In this document: positions 1 to 6,668 of the stretch, in pieces
Layout of the letters: every line of letters starts with the position of its first letter
How positions within the stretch are numbered: the stretch's first letter is position 1
NCBI GenBank assembly: GCA_034189505.1
Contig: JAXHUR010000081.1
Coordinates: 1 to 13,299, forward strand
DNA from: Geoalkalibacter_A sp034189505
GTDB lineage: Bacteria > Desulfobacterota > Desulfuromonadia > Desulfuromonadales > Geoalkalibacteraceae
Length of the DNA stretch: 13,299 bases
Direction: 5' to 3'
Made by a program: the position numbers and the translations under genes
Notes under the pieces: model-generated
Database searches by the model: none
Seen by the model: only the letters and a program-made list of their open reading frames with translations
What the model was told of the DNA's origin: nothing

Positions 1-89
1 CTGAGGGGGAAGCCATGAATCAGCACAATCGCCGGTCCCTGCCCCTCGTCACTGTAAGCGATCCGGCGCCCATTGATACAAGCCTTCAT
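1..89 (-). CDS. Alpha/beta hydrolase, N-terminal part only (runs off the window)
   Basis: Reading leftward from an ATG at 87-89, the first 29 residues begin MKACINGRRIAYSDEG and reach IVLIHGFPLS. A short beta-strand start followed by a hydrophobic strand and an HGFP oxyanion-hole motif is the classic N-terminus of alpha/beta-hydrolase-fold enzymes (3-oxoadipate enol-lactonase, haloperoxidase or esterase-like). The start is supported by GGAGAG a few bases upstream on the minus strand. The catalytic Ser, Asp and His lie beyond the window, so substrate and reaction cannot be given. The family call rests on the HG motif and its spacing from the start. The gene begins about 85 bp downstream of the cytochrome-b5-like gene and points the same way, so the two could share a transcript. 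Confidence 0.75.
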   Translation of the reverse strand, partial: MKACINGRRIAYSDEGQGPAIVLIHGFPL

Positions 90-136
90 CGCAATAATCT
101 CTCCTGTGTCTAAGTTCTAGGCTTAAGGCATGGGAC

Positions 137-178
137 CCATCACGCCTCACCCATCACGCCTCACCCATCACGCCTCAC
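137..178. repeat. 14-bp tandem repeat, 3 perfect copies (double heptamer)
   Basis: CCATCACGCCTCAC occurs three times head to tail at 137-150, 151-164 and 165-178. Each unit is two related 7-mers (ATCACGC and CTCACCC). On the minus strand it reads GTGAGGCGTGATGG, the same heptamer family as the array at 13100-13260 and the two units at 6669-6682. It overlaps the stop codon (175-177) of the leftward cytochrome-b5-like gene and lies in the gap before the hydrolase gene. Confidence 0.9.
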
Positions 179-450
179 CCTTTCCCGAACAGCCCGAACA
201 GCCCCTTCTTCTTTTTCTCCGGTTCCGGTTCTTCAAGATGATCCACAACCGGAAAACGTTCCACTACTGCGCGCACATGAGGGGCGCTGCCGAGTTCTTC
301 GGTCAGGTCGGCTCCCGCCTGATGTTGACCCTGATGCTCGCCATTCAGCCACAATTCGCTTTCACTGACATCATAAACCTTGCCGTTCACGGCAACATAG
401 GCTTTGCTGCCGTTACGCCCATCAAATTTGCTCAATTCCGATACTTCCAT
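175..450 (-). CDS. Small cytochrome-b5-like haem/steroid-binding domain protein
   Basis: A 91-residue protein with no signal peptide, so probably cytoplasmic. It starts LSKFDGRNGSKAYVAVNGKV and continues YDVSESELWLNGEHQGQHQAG, then DLTEELGSAPHVRAVVERFPVV. This matches stand-alone bacterial cytochrome-b5-like haem/steroid-binding proteins (COG4892-type), with the conserved AYVAVNGKVYDV strand, the W-x-x-G-x-H-x-G-x-H segment and the APH...RFPVVG-like end. Histidines in HQGQHQ and APH are the plausible haem ligands, which is inferred from the family. The tail is unusual: acidic then polylysine (EPEPEKKKKGLFGLFGKG). The start ATG at 448-450 follows GGGAGGT on the minus strand. The length is normal for the family. 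The redox partner is unknown. It is divergent from the cytochrome operon at 966. Confidence 0.8.
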   Translation of the reverse strand: MEVSELSKFDGRNGSKAYVAVNGKVYDVSESELWLNGEHQGQHQAGADLTEELGSAPHVRAVVERFPVVDHLEEPEPEKKKKGLFGLFGKG

Positions 451-679
451 CCTGTAAACCTCCCATCATGAAAACGCTTTTCATCCTGTTGCAAATTCGG
501 TGCAGTTTGACAGCCTCGGGACGTTGCCTGCATTGCGTCGCTGCGCAGGCTGTAGTTGTTGATTGACACCCTTGTTATGTATGACAACGAGCATAGCATT
601 AAAAGTTCGTTATGACTATCAATACTCTGTCGGTTCACGGTTGCCTTGCCGAGCTTGCCCGCGATTGAAAAAGCGTATC

Positions 680-714
680 TATTCAGAAAACAGAATAAAT
701 CAATATAAATATTG
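680..714. promoter_or_regulatory. Adjacent palindromes, candidate operator sites
   Basis: TATTCAG-AAAA-CAGAATA at 680-697 is a 7-bp inverted repeat with one mismatch. It is followed directly by CAATAT-AA-ATATTG at 701-714, a perfect 6-bp inverted repeat. They lie about 40 bp upstream of the candidate -35 element of the porin operon, where activator sites usually sit. The binding protein is unknown. Confidence 0.35.
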
Positions 715-750
715 TAGAATATTTGTTTATCGAGCAAGTAAAGATTTGGT

Positions 751-778
751 TTGACAATCAATATTTGTTGTGCTTAAT
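751..778 (+). promoter_or_regulatory. Candidate sigma70-type promoter of the porin-cytochrome operon
   Basis: A consensus -35 TTGACA at 751-756 is followed after 16 bp by CTTAAT at 773-778 (4 of 6 to TATAAT). It lies in the AT-rich part of the divergent region. A start near 785 would give a leader of about 180 nt before the porin ATG. The -10 is weak, so an activator would be expected. Confidence 0.45.
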
Positions 779-812
779 TGTCTCAAGTTTAATCGTTAAT
801 GCTCATGCTTGT

Positions 813-852
813 CTTTTGGTGGCCCCTCCTTTTGGTGGGCTGTCATGCCACC
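813..852 (+). promoter_or_regulatory. Duplicated 10-mer with one complement in the porin leader
   Basis: CTTTTGGTGG occurs at 813-822 and again at 829-838. GCCACC at 847-852 can pair with GGTGGC at 818-823 (6 bp), or its last five bases can pair with GGTGG at 834-838. The two hairpins exclude each other. This is seen in sequence; a role as an RNA switch is inference. Confidence 0.3.
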
Positions 853-965
853 GGAATTTAAGCAGGCAAGGCTATTTATTATTTTAGAGGGCAGGCTGTT
901 CTAGGGTCGTCGGCGTAACCGGTGACCACTGAATCTCATTTCAGCCAATTGAGGAAGGAGGCAAC

Positions 966-2207
966 ATGAAATCTTGGCAGGGGCTCACATGCGGTTTGGC
1001 ATTAGCCGCACTGGCCTTGTGGCCGGTGGACAATGCCCTGGCGGCGTCGGTGTCGGGTCGTTCCAGCACGGTTCTGGAGTGGTTCGACAGTGCGGGCGAG
1101 GATACCGCCGTGCCGGCGTTCCAGTATCTGCAGTTCAATGCATTGGACATCGCCGACAAAGGCTACGATTTTCGCGGCTACGGGCGGTTGGGCTATGATC
1201 TGGCGGATGAAGTCTACGAAAGCTATGACGACAGCCGCCTTTATTATGCCTATCTGGAGAAAAGAGATTTTCTGACGGAGGATCTCGACTTCCGGTTGGG
1301 GCGCCAGTTCATCTCCACCACCGCCAGTGCGTCGGTGATGGACGGTCTGCGTCTCGATTACGGATTTCTCGACAACTATGGACTGACGGTTTTCGGTGGT
1401 GGCGATGTCGCCTACTACGAAGGCTACAACGTCAAGGACGCCATCGTCGGCGCCGAGGTCACTGGGCGTTTCCTGGAGACGCTGGATCTCGGGTTCTCCT
1501 ATGTGTCCAAGTTCGAAGGCGGCCTGCTGGCCCAGGAACTGTTCGGGCTTGATGTCGAATATGACATCGCCGACATGCTCTACATCTACAACGAAACCCA
1601 GTACGATTATCTCTCCGACCGGGTCAGCTACTTCCTGGCCGGCGCCAAGTACCATTACTTCGCCAACTGGAGCGCCCGGCTCGAATACCTCTATTCGCTG
1701 CCGGTGTTCTCCTCCACCTCAATCTATTCGGTTTTTGCTGTCGATGAGTACGAAGAGCTCATGGGCGAGTTGACCTACAACTTCTCCGACGGCTGGCGTG
1801 CTTTCGGCCGTTACACCCGAGAGATGTATGTGGATTTCGATGACGCCGATGTTTTTGAAGCCGGTATCGAGAAAATCCGCACCGACAGGTTCTCAGGTTA
1901 TCTCACCGGGGTCTACCGCGACGATGATGACGGGCAGGATATGGAAGGCTTCAAGGTCTATCTCGCCTGCCTGTTCAATCGTTATGTTCAGGCCGGCGCC
2001 GGTTTCAATCTCGATGTGTATGAGCGCAGCATCAACTACTTCGACGATGATTCCGATACTGACGACACCACCAGCAAGCGGTACTGGGCGGACATGACGG
2101 TCTACTTCAACAAGCAGATCAACCTGCAGGCCAAGGTCGAGCGCATCGAAAGCGACCTGTGGGATTATTACAACCGCGGTCGCGTCCGGCTGAACATTCT
2201 CTTTTAA
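966..2207 (+). CDS. Outer-membrane beta-barrel porin of a porin-cytochrome conduit
   Basis: A 413-residue protein with a Sec signal peptide (MKSW...ALALWPVDNALA, likely cleavage after ALA at residue 26). The mature part is rich in alternating aromatic and polar strands with many Tyr, Asp and Phe residues, e.g. DSRLYYAYLEKRDF, LDFRLGRQF, GWRAFGRYTREMYV. It ends RVRLNILF with a C-terminal phenylalanine, the usual signal for outer-membrane barrel assembly. No haem motif is present. The ATG follows a very strong ribosome site (AGGAAGGAGG). It is first of three tightly packed genes, 18 bp before the decahaem cytochrome. By analogy with OmbB of Geobacter and MtrB of Shewanella it should be the sheath through which the cytochromes make contact; this comes from context and barrel features. 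It could instead be a general porin recruited to the operon. Confidence 0.8.
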   Translation: MKSWQGLTCGLALAALALWPVDNALAASVSGRSSTVLEWFDSAGEDTAVPAFQYLQFNALDIADKGYDFRGYGRLGYDLADEVYESYDDSRLYYAYLEKRDFLTEDLDFRLGRQFISTTASASVMDGLRLDYGFLDNYGLTVFGGGDVAYYEGYNVKDAIVGAEVTGRFLETLDLGFSYVSKFEGGLLAQELFGLDVEYDIADMLYIYNETQYDYLSDRVSYFLAGAKYHYFANWSARLEYLYSLPVFSSTSIYSVFAVDEYEELMGELTYNFSDGWRAFGRYTREMYVDFDDADVFEAGIEKIRTDRFSGYLTGVYRDDDDGQDMEGFKVYLACLFNRYVQAGAGFNLDVYERSINYFDDDSDTDDTTSKRYWADMTVYFNKQINLQAKVERIESDLWDYYNRGRVRLNILF

Positions 2208-2225
2208 AAGGCAAGGAGTTTTTAT

Positions 2226-3065
2226 ATGACCCGCAACGTGATTTTAAGCTTATTGCTGTTGGCGGCGGGCGTTTCCCTGGCCTGGGCAAGCATGGGGTTT
2301 GATCATCGCGCCCATCTTGAGGAATACGTTCCCGGCGTCGAATGCGCCACCTGTCACCTGGATGATGCCGCAAGCATCGTTCCCGACAAAAAGGTTTGTC
2401 TCGACTGCCATGATCAGGAATTGGTCGATATGACAGATCTGGGCGCCGTCAAAACCCATGGCCCCGTGTGGGCGCTCAACCATCGCTCTGAGGCCAAGGG
2501 CAACGCGATCGACTGCGCCGCCTGCCATGAGCAGGACTACTGCCTGGAGTGCCACAAGTCGGGTTTCGCCGACGAGCAGGGCTCTTTCAGCAACAACATG
2601 ATCAACGTGCACAGCAGCGACTTTCACATCACACATCCGCTGTCGGCACGCACTGACCAGCAACTGTGCGCAAGCTGCCACGAGCCGCAGTTCTGCAACG
2701 ACTGCCACAATGACTTTCGTGCCGGTCGTGCGGCCGGACCGTCTCACCGTCGGACGTTTGACCTGGGTCTCGGCGGTGACATCGGCGCCATTCATGCTGG
2801 GGTCGACTCGAACCAGTGCGATTCCTGCCACCTGCAGGGTTCGGTTTCCCCCGATTTTCATGACTGGTCGATCGGACATGCCCGCGAGGCACGGCGCAGC
2901 CTGACGACCTGCCAGGCCTGCCACCCCGGCGGCGATATCTGTATTCGCTGCCACAGCGCCAAGGGCGGCGCCGGTGGATTCAACCCGCACGGCGACGACT
3001 GGGGCGACCGCGCGAGCCGTCTTAACGATGCAAGTAATGGGAAAACCTGTAAGAAGTGTCACTAG
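2226..3065 (+). CDS. Periplasmic decahaem c-type cytochrome of the conduit
   Basis: A 279-residue protein with a signal peptide (MTRNVILSLLLLAAGVSLAWA, cleavage near residue 21). It has ten CXXCH motifs: CATCH (from residue 40), CLDCH, CAACH, CLECH, CASCH, CNDCH, CDSCH, CQACH, CIRCH and CKKCH. The last motif's His is the C-terminal residue. Free histidines (LNHR, DFHITH, SHRR, IHAG, DFHDW, GHAR, NPHG) can be distal ligands, so bis-His haems are likely. There is no lipobox, so it should be periplasmic or plugged into the porin. Role: accept electrons from periplasmic carriers and pass them through the barrel, like OmaB (8 haems) or MtrA (10 haems). The haem count equals MtrA, but the protein is shorter than MtrA, and the neighbours resemble the Geobacter arrangement. 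AAGGAG precedes the ATG. Confidence 0.9.
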   Translation: MTRNVILSLLLLAAGVSLAWASMGFDHRAHLEEYVPGVECATCHLDDAASIVPDKKVCLDCHDQELVDMTDLGAVKTHGPVWALNHRSEAKGNAIDCAACHEQDYCLECHKSGFADEQGSFSNNMINVHSSDFHITHPLSARTDQQLCASCHEPQFCNDCHNDFRAGRAAGPSHRRTFDLGLGGDIGAIHAGVDSNQCDSCHLQGSVSPDFHDWSIGHAREARRSLTTCQACHPGGDICIRCHSAKGGAGGFNPHGDDWGDRASRLNDASNGKTCKKCH

Positions 3066-3101
3066 GACGATGTCAGGCACTCACTAACGAGGAGGTAAAA
3101 C

Positions 3102-5360
3102 ATGCAGATCAAGAGATTCACTTTTTGGACCGCATTGCTGCTGTCGGCGGCAATGTTCTGGGGTTGCGGCAGCAACGGCGGAGGTGGTGACTCGCTTTCG
3201 GATAATCAGAATCCGGTCGACCCCGTAACAGGTATCTCATTTGTGATGAGTACCGGATGTATCGACTGCCATGAGGGCTTTGCCTGGAGTGATGAGGAAG
3301 TTAGCGCTTTTCTCCAAGGAAAGCACGTTATTCACAGCGATCACATTAATGCCGAGTCAGGTGAAGAATGCTTGGCCTGCCACGATCCAATCGGTGACGG
3401 TGCTGGTTTGGCTGGACTGATCGATTCTGAAAACGTTCCTGCCGAGGGCCTTGCCGCGGTTGGTTGCGAAAACTGCCACGGCGCGGGCGCCGAACATTAT
3501 GGCCATGGGCCGATGCCTTACCCCACCCCGAATTACGAAGTCTGCGCAAAGTGTCATGACACTTTGCCGGATAGCCATCTTCCGCATCATCCGGAAGCTA
3601 ACAATATCGGGACTAAATTTGCTGATTCCGCTCACGCTGGCTCTGGAGACCGCAATGAGGCCATTTGCGTAAAATGCCATACTGACGAAGGTGGTCGGGC
3701 TTATAAAGAGGTGGTTTCGGTTGCAGCTCTTGAAACGGTTGCACTTCCCCGCCAAAGTGCGTCTCCTGTTCAATGCCGCACCTGCCACGATCCGCATAAT
3801 GCTGGAGCACTTCTGAAGCCCGAAGTCAGTGAAGGCCACGGCGATAGCGAGGAGGTTGTTGAATCCTCAGAGTATGCAACTTGCTCCAACTGCCACCAGG
3901 CGCATGACGCTCAACTCGGTGTTGATGTCACCCAACTTGCTGGATCAGAATCCAGTGACGGCGCTTCCGGCGATTTGATTTACCATGCCGGCCGCTATGA
4001 GCGCGTGATTTCGTCCACTCATTATGACGATCCCGCAACCAGCTATGAAAACGGCGACGCCAAGATTGAAGGCTATACTATGGATCCGACGAACGATCAT
4101 GTTTGTCGCGACTGCCATGATGTACATTCCACTGATCTGACCTATAACAGGGAGTGGGCAACCTCCGGCCATGCCGGTGGTCTTCTGCTGGCTAAGCAGG
4201 CTGCAAATGCTGACAACCACACATTCGAGGGAGCAGTAGCGTATCGTGCTGCCGGGGCAACTGATGAAACCAGCAATGGCGGCTTCACCCATTATGACTG
4301 GGATGCGAAAGATCGGCAAAGCTGCCAGATGTGTCACACTGCCACCGGTTTCGTGAATTATGTCGCTGACCCTGAAAACTACGATGCTGCCAATAACGAC
4401 TTTTCCCACCTGGAGGGTTGGAACTATGACGTGGCAACCGATACGGTCACGTCTTCTGGTCAGAACGAACTCCTTTACTGCTGGGGGTGCCATGCTGACA
4501 ACTCCGGCGCGCTCCGTGTAGAAGGCCCGTTCACTGCGACTTACACTTATGGTGGAGAACCGATCGTATTCCCTGATTCCGGCAGTTCGAACACCTGTTA
4601 TGTCTGCCATGCCGGACGTGGTAACAACGAAGTCGTTTCCACCGGCTCCCGTTTCGCGGGTCATCATGCTCCTGCCGCTGCAACGCTTTTCAGTGAGTTG
4701 ACCCATGTGGCGTATGAGTATCCTGGGCTGAATTACTCCAATGTGCCCTATTTCGTCCATGACACTCTTGAATTGGACGGTTCAGGGCCTTGTGCGGCTT
4801 GCCATATGACCGGCGAAAAACCCAATCATGAGTTTGCTGTGGTAAACAAAAATGCAGAAGGTGTCATAACCGGCATTCGTGCCGACAATTGCGTCAACTG
4901 CCACGATGGCGAACATGCTCTGTTCGTCGCGGAGGGACAGGTAGGCGAGACCCTCAACATCTGGAACGGTACCGCTGCCGTACCCACGGTGGTCACACAG
5001 GAAATGGTTGATGAGGCGGCCGCCGAGCTTGAGCACGAATCTGAAGGATACCAGAATGCAGGTCTTCTGTTGAATGATCTGCTCAACCAAGATAACGGCC
5101 TTGGTAACTATACTAATGCCAAGATCGACAACAGCAATACAGTTGAAAATGACCTGGGTGCTTTCCAGAACGCTAAGCTGCCAACTGACGAAAAGGGCGG
5201 TTTTGCCCACAATCGGTATTATATCAAGCGGGCGCTCTTCGACGCTATCGACTGGGTTGAGGATGGCGAGATAAACGGAGTCATCGAAGATTACTCATCT
5301 ATGGGTACGGAATATCAGTACGCTGATGCCATTCTCTGGTTGGGTACGGAACGCCCCTAA
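3102..5360 (+). CDS. Outer-membrane lipoprotein multihaem cytochrome c (13 haems), OmcB-like
   Basis: A 752-residue protein with a lipoprotein signal (MQIKRFTFWTALLLSAAMFWGC, lipid Cys22, then GSNGGGGD). The lipobox FWGC is off-consensus at -3 and -2 but plausible. Thirteen CXXCH motifs run from residue 53 (CIDCH) to 597 (CVNCH): CIDCH, CLACH, CENCH, CAKCH, CVKCH, CRTCH, CSNCH, CRDCH, CQMCH, CWGCH, CYVCH, CAACH, CVNCH. The first seven are packed within about 210 residues and the rest are looser. A haem-free tail of about 150 residues follows, ending in an acidic DWVEDGEINGVIEDY segment. Size and layout resemble Geobacter OmcB (12 haems), the cell-surface terminal of the porin-cytochrome complex that reduces Fe(III) and other extracellular acceptors. 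GAGGAGGT precedes the ATG. Codon choice appears more A/T-rich than in the decahaem gene just upstream. Confidence 0.88.
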   Translation: MQIKRFTFWTALLLSAAMFWGCGSNGGGGDSLSDNQNPVDPVTGISFVMSTGCIDCHEGFAWSDEEVSAFLQGKHVIHSDHINAESGEECLACHDPIGDGAGLAGLIDSENVPAEGLAAVGCENCHGAGAEHYGHGPMPYPTPNYEVCAKCHDTLPDSHLPHHPEANNIGTKFADSAHAGSGDRNEAICVKCHTDEGGRAYKEVVSVAALETVALPRQSASPVQCRTCHDPHNAGALLKPEVSEGHGDSEEVVESSEYATCSNCHQAHDAQLGVDVTQLAGSESSDGASGDLIYHAGRYERVISSTHYDDPATSYENGDAKIEGYTMDPTNDHVCRDCHDVHSTDLTYNREWATSGHAGGLLLAKQAANADNHTFEGAVAYRAAGATDETSNGGFTHYDWDAKDRQSCQMCHTATGFVNYVADPENYDAANNDFSHLEGWNYDVATDTVTSSGQNELLYCWGCHADNSGALRVEGPFTATYTYGGEPIVFPDSGSSNTCYVCHAGRGNNEVVSTGSRFAGHHAPAAATLFSELTHVAYEYPGLNYSNVPYFVHDTLELDGSGPCAACHMTGEKPNHEFAVVNKNAEGVITGIRADNCVNCHDGEHALFVAEGQVGETLNIWNGTAAVPTVVTQEMVDEAAAELEHESEGYQNAGLLLNDLLNQDNGLGNYTNAKIDNSNTVENDLGAFQNAKLPTDEKGGFAHNRYYIKRALFDAIDWVEDGEINGVIEDYSSMGTEYQYADAILWLGTERP

Positions 5361-5385
5361 TTTGAAGTTGACATTTCTCCAAAAG

Positions 5386-5420
5386 GTTGAAAGCCCCCAC
5401 ATTTTATGGGGGCTTTCAAC
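5386..5420 (+). terminator. Hairpin after the cytochrome operon
   Basis: GTTGAAAGCCCCCA (5386-5399) and its exact complement TGGGGGCTTTCAAC (5407-5420) make a 14-bp stem with a 7-base loop, 25 bp after the stop codon. There is no U-run after the stem, so it may act as an mRNA 3' stabiliser or a weak terminator rather than a textbook intrinsic one. Confidence 0.7.
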
Positions 5421-5463
5421 TATGTGCCATGCATGGCGGTTAGGGCGTGCGACCTTTAGGCAT

Positions 5464-5499
5464 GTTAGGCATGGGGACGTTGTTTACCTGTTGCCTAAC
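5464..5499 (+). mobile_element. Left end of the RayT element: hairpin holding the terminal repeat
   Basis: GTTAGGCA (5464-5471) pairs perfectly with TGCCTAAC (5492-5499), leaving a 20-base loop that contains the terminal repeat GGGGACGTTGTTTAC (5473-5487). TTAGGCATG is also directly duplicated (5456-5464 and 5465-5473). Hairpins at element ends are what HUH Y1 transposases recognise as single strands. The inverted copy of the 15-mer is at 6479-6493, just after the transposase stop codon begins. Confidence 0.7.
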
Positions 5500-5525
5500 T
5501 CATTATTCCATGCTACATAAGTCGC

Positions 5526-6482
5526 ATGCCGCGAACTGCACGTCTGGACATCCCAGGTCTTACCTATCACGTCATCGCTCGTGGAGTGAATCGCCGCGAG
5601 CTGTTTCTTGATGACGATGACCGGCGGAAATTTCTTAGCCGGTTCTCCGATCTTCTCACAGAAACTCAGACTCAGTGCTTTGCGTGGGCGCTGATGTCCA
5701 ACCATTTTCACCTTCTGCTGCGCCCTGGGCAAGCCGGGCTTGCTCACCTGATGCGCCGGCTTCTCACCTCTTATGCCATCTACTTCAATCGGCGCCATGA
5801 CCGCAGCGGACATCTTTTCCAGAACCGGTATCGATCCATCGTGTGTGATGAGGATGCCTATCTGCATGAACTCGTTCGCTATATCCATCTGAACCCCTTG
5901 CGGGCGGGAGTCGTAAAGGCGTTGAGCGAGTTGGGCGACTATCCCTGGTGCGGACATGCGGTCGTCATGGGAAAGAAAACTTTGGCTGGGCAAGCCGTCC
6001 ATGAGGTTCTTGAGCTGTTTGCGAAAAATGAGGCGCAGGGACGAAGCAGGTATCACTCATTTATTGCTGATGGGCTTGATTTGGATGTGCGGGAGAAAAT
6101 AACCACTAGCAGGTCTGCACGTCAAGGAGAACCATTTCCAGATCCCCTCATCCTTGGCGACGAAGGATTTGGTGAAAGGCTTCAGACCCTGTACCAGCGC
6201 GAGTTGAGAGCCAAAATGAAGATACCGGTCAATGAAATTGTCAAACGTGTCTGTGGTGAGTATAAAATTGAAGCCGGAGAACTGGTTCGTAATACGCGAA
6301 CTGCGAAAATTGCAGAGGTGCGGGCCGTTATCTGCTATCTTGCTGTTCGTATCGTTGGTTACAGTGGTGTTGTGGTCGGAAGGTACGTCAATCTCGAACG
6401 AGCGGGTGTAAGTCGCGCGGCTGTGCGAGGCGAGCGTATAGTCAAGAGTCTCCCGCAACTGTTGAGGTTGGTTGACGAGTAA
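5526..6482 (+). CDS. REP-associated tyrosine transposase (RayT/Y1, IS200-like) with a DnaA-like C-terminal domain
   Basis: A 318-residue protein. The N-terminal Y1 (HUH) domain starts PRTARLDIPGLTYHVIARGV. It carries the HxH metal motif in ALMSNHFHLLLRPG (near residue 60), then a tyrosine-rich helix LLTSYAIYFNRRH with the likely nucleophilic Tyr, then SGHLFQNRYRSI and YIHLNPLRAGVV, all hallmarks of the REP-associated branch. From about residue 230, IPVNEIVKRVCGEYKIEAGE to the end resembles the DnaA C-terminal helix-turn-helix found fused to these transposases. The protein should nick and rejoin single-stranded DNA at the element ends. No ribosome site is obvious, as is common for transposases. 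The start is chosen because MPR..RLD.PG is the family's usual opening. It looks intact. Inserted between the cytochrome operon and a cytochrome remnant. Confidence 0.9.
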   Translation: MPRTARLDIPGLTYHVIARGVNRRELFLDDDDRRKFLSRFSDLLTETQTQCFAWALMSNHFHLLLRPGQAGLAHLMRRLLTSYAIYFNRRHDRSGHLFQNRYRSIVCDEDAYLHELVRYIHLNPLRAGVVKALSELGDYPWCGHAVVMGKKTLAGQAVHEVLELFAKNEAQGRSRYHSFIADGLDLDVREKITTSRSARQGEPFPDPLILGDEGFGERLQTLYQRELRAKMKIPVNEIVKRVCGEYKIEAGELVRNTRTAKIAEVRAVICYLAVRIVGYSGVVVGRYVNLERAGVSRAAVRGERIVKSLPQLLRLVDE

Positions 6483-6493
6483 ACAACGTCCCC
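6479..6493 (-). repeat. Right terminal inverted repeat of the RayT element
   Basis: GTAAACAACGTCCCC is the exact reverse complement of 5473-5487 and overlaps the transposase stop codon (6480-6482). A third copy of this 15-mer lies at 7622-7636, in the same orientation as this one. The longer shared block is 30 bp: 6467-6496 equals 7610-7639. Confidence 0.85.
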
Positions 6494-6666
6494 GGGGGGA
6501 ATGGTGGCTTCATCAGCGATGGCGGTGTTGTCAATACTGCCGACCCCTCGGCGAACGACTTCACCCAACGGCAGGAATACGTGGCCGATGGTACCGAGAC
6601 CTGCGCCGTATGTGTCACGGCCCGGGTAAGTCCGCCGACGTTCGCGCGGTTCACGGGCTCGATTAA
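6494..6666 (+). pseudogene. C-terminal remnant of a multihaem cytochrome (OmcA/MtrC-like), frameshifted
   Basis: Directly after the transposon end, an open frame reads GGNGGFISDGGVVNTADPSA and then NDFTQRQEYVADGTETCAVC. Two extra bases (GT in TGTGTCAC, 6611-6618) then break the frame. In the shifted frame the text resumes as HGPGKSADVRAVHGLD and stops at TAA 6664-6666. Joined, this restores a haem motif CAVCH followed by the G-x-x-x-DV-x-x-VH ending typical of OmcA/MtrC-family decahaem cytochromes. The 5' part of the gene is absent from the window; the frame opens inside the terminal repeat. It could have been cut off by transposon-mediated rearrangement. The family assignment rests on one short C-terminal motif, so it is probable rather than certain. 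Confidence 0.6.
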
Positions 6667-6668
6667 AC

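Larger units (their letters stand above)
451..965. other. Divergent intergenic region, 515 bp, AT-rich centre
   Basis: No credible gene is seen here. The region separates the leftward cytochrome-b5-like gene from the rightward porin operon. It holds an inverted repeat GCCTGC/GCAGGC (526-531 and 545-550), an imperfect palindrome TTGTTATGTATGACAA (572-587), an AT-rich stretch with two further palindromes (680-714), a candidate sigma70 promoter (751-778), and a leader with a duplicated 10-mer able to pair with one downstream complement (813-852). Confidence 0.7.

Noticed and set aside
432..761. A 109-codon leftward open frame upstream of the cytochrome-b5-like gene
   Set aside because: It overlaps the real gene's start, has no recognisable domain or ribosome site and covers an AT-rich regulatory region.
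785..965. A GEMM (cyclic-di-GMP) riboswitch before the porin operon
   Set aside because: Such riboswitches precede cytochrome genes in Geobacter, but the conserved GGCAAACC-type and tetraloop-receptor elements are not present here.
2250..3080. A 276-codon leftward frame over the decahaem cytochrome gene
   Set aside because: Shadow of a clear cytochrome gene with ten haem motifs and a signal peptide.
5426..5437. Perfect 12-bp palindrome GCCATGCATGGC as an operator
   Set aside because: It lies between the operon hairpin and the RayT element with no promoter nearby; a short palindrome alone is not enough.
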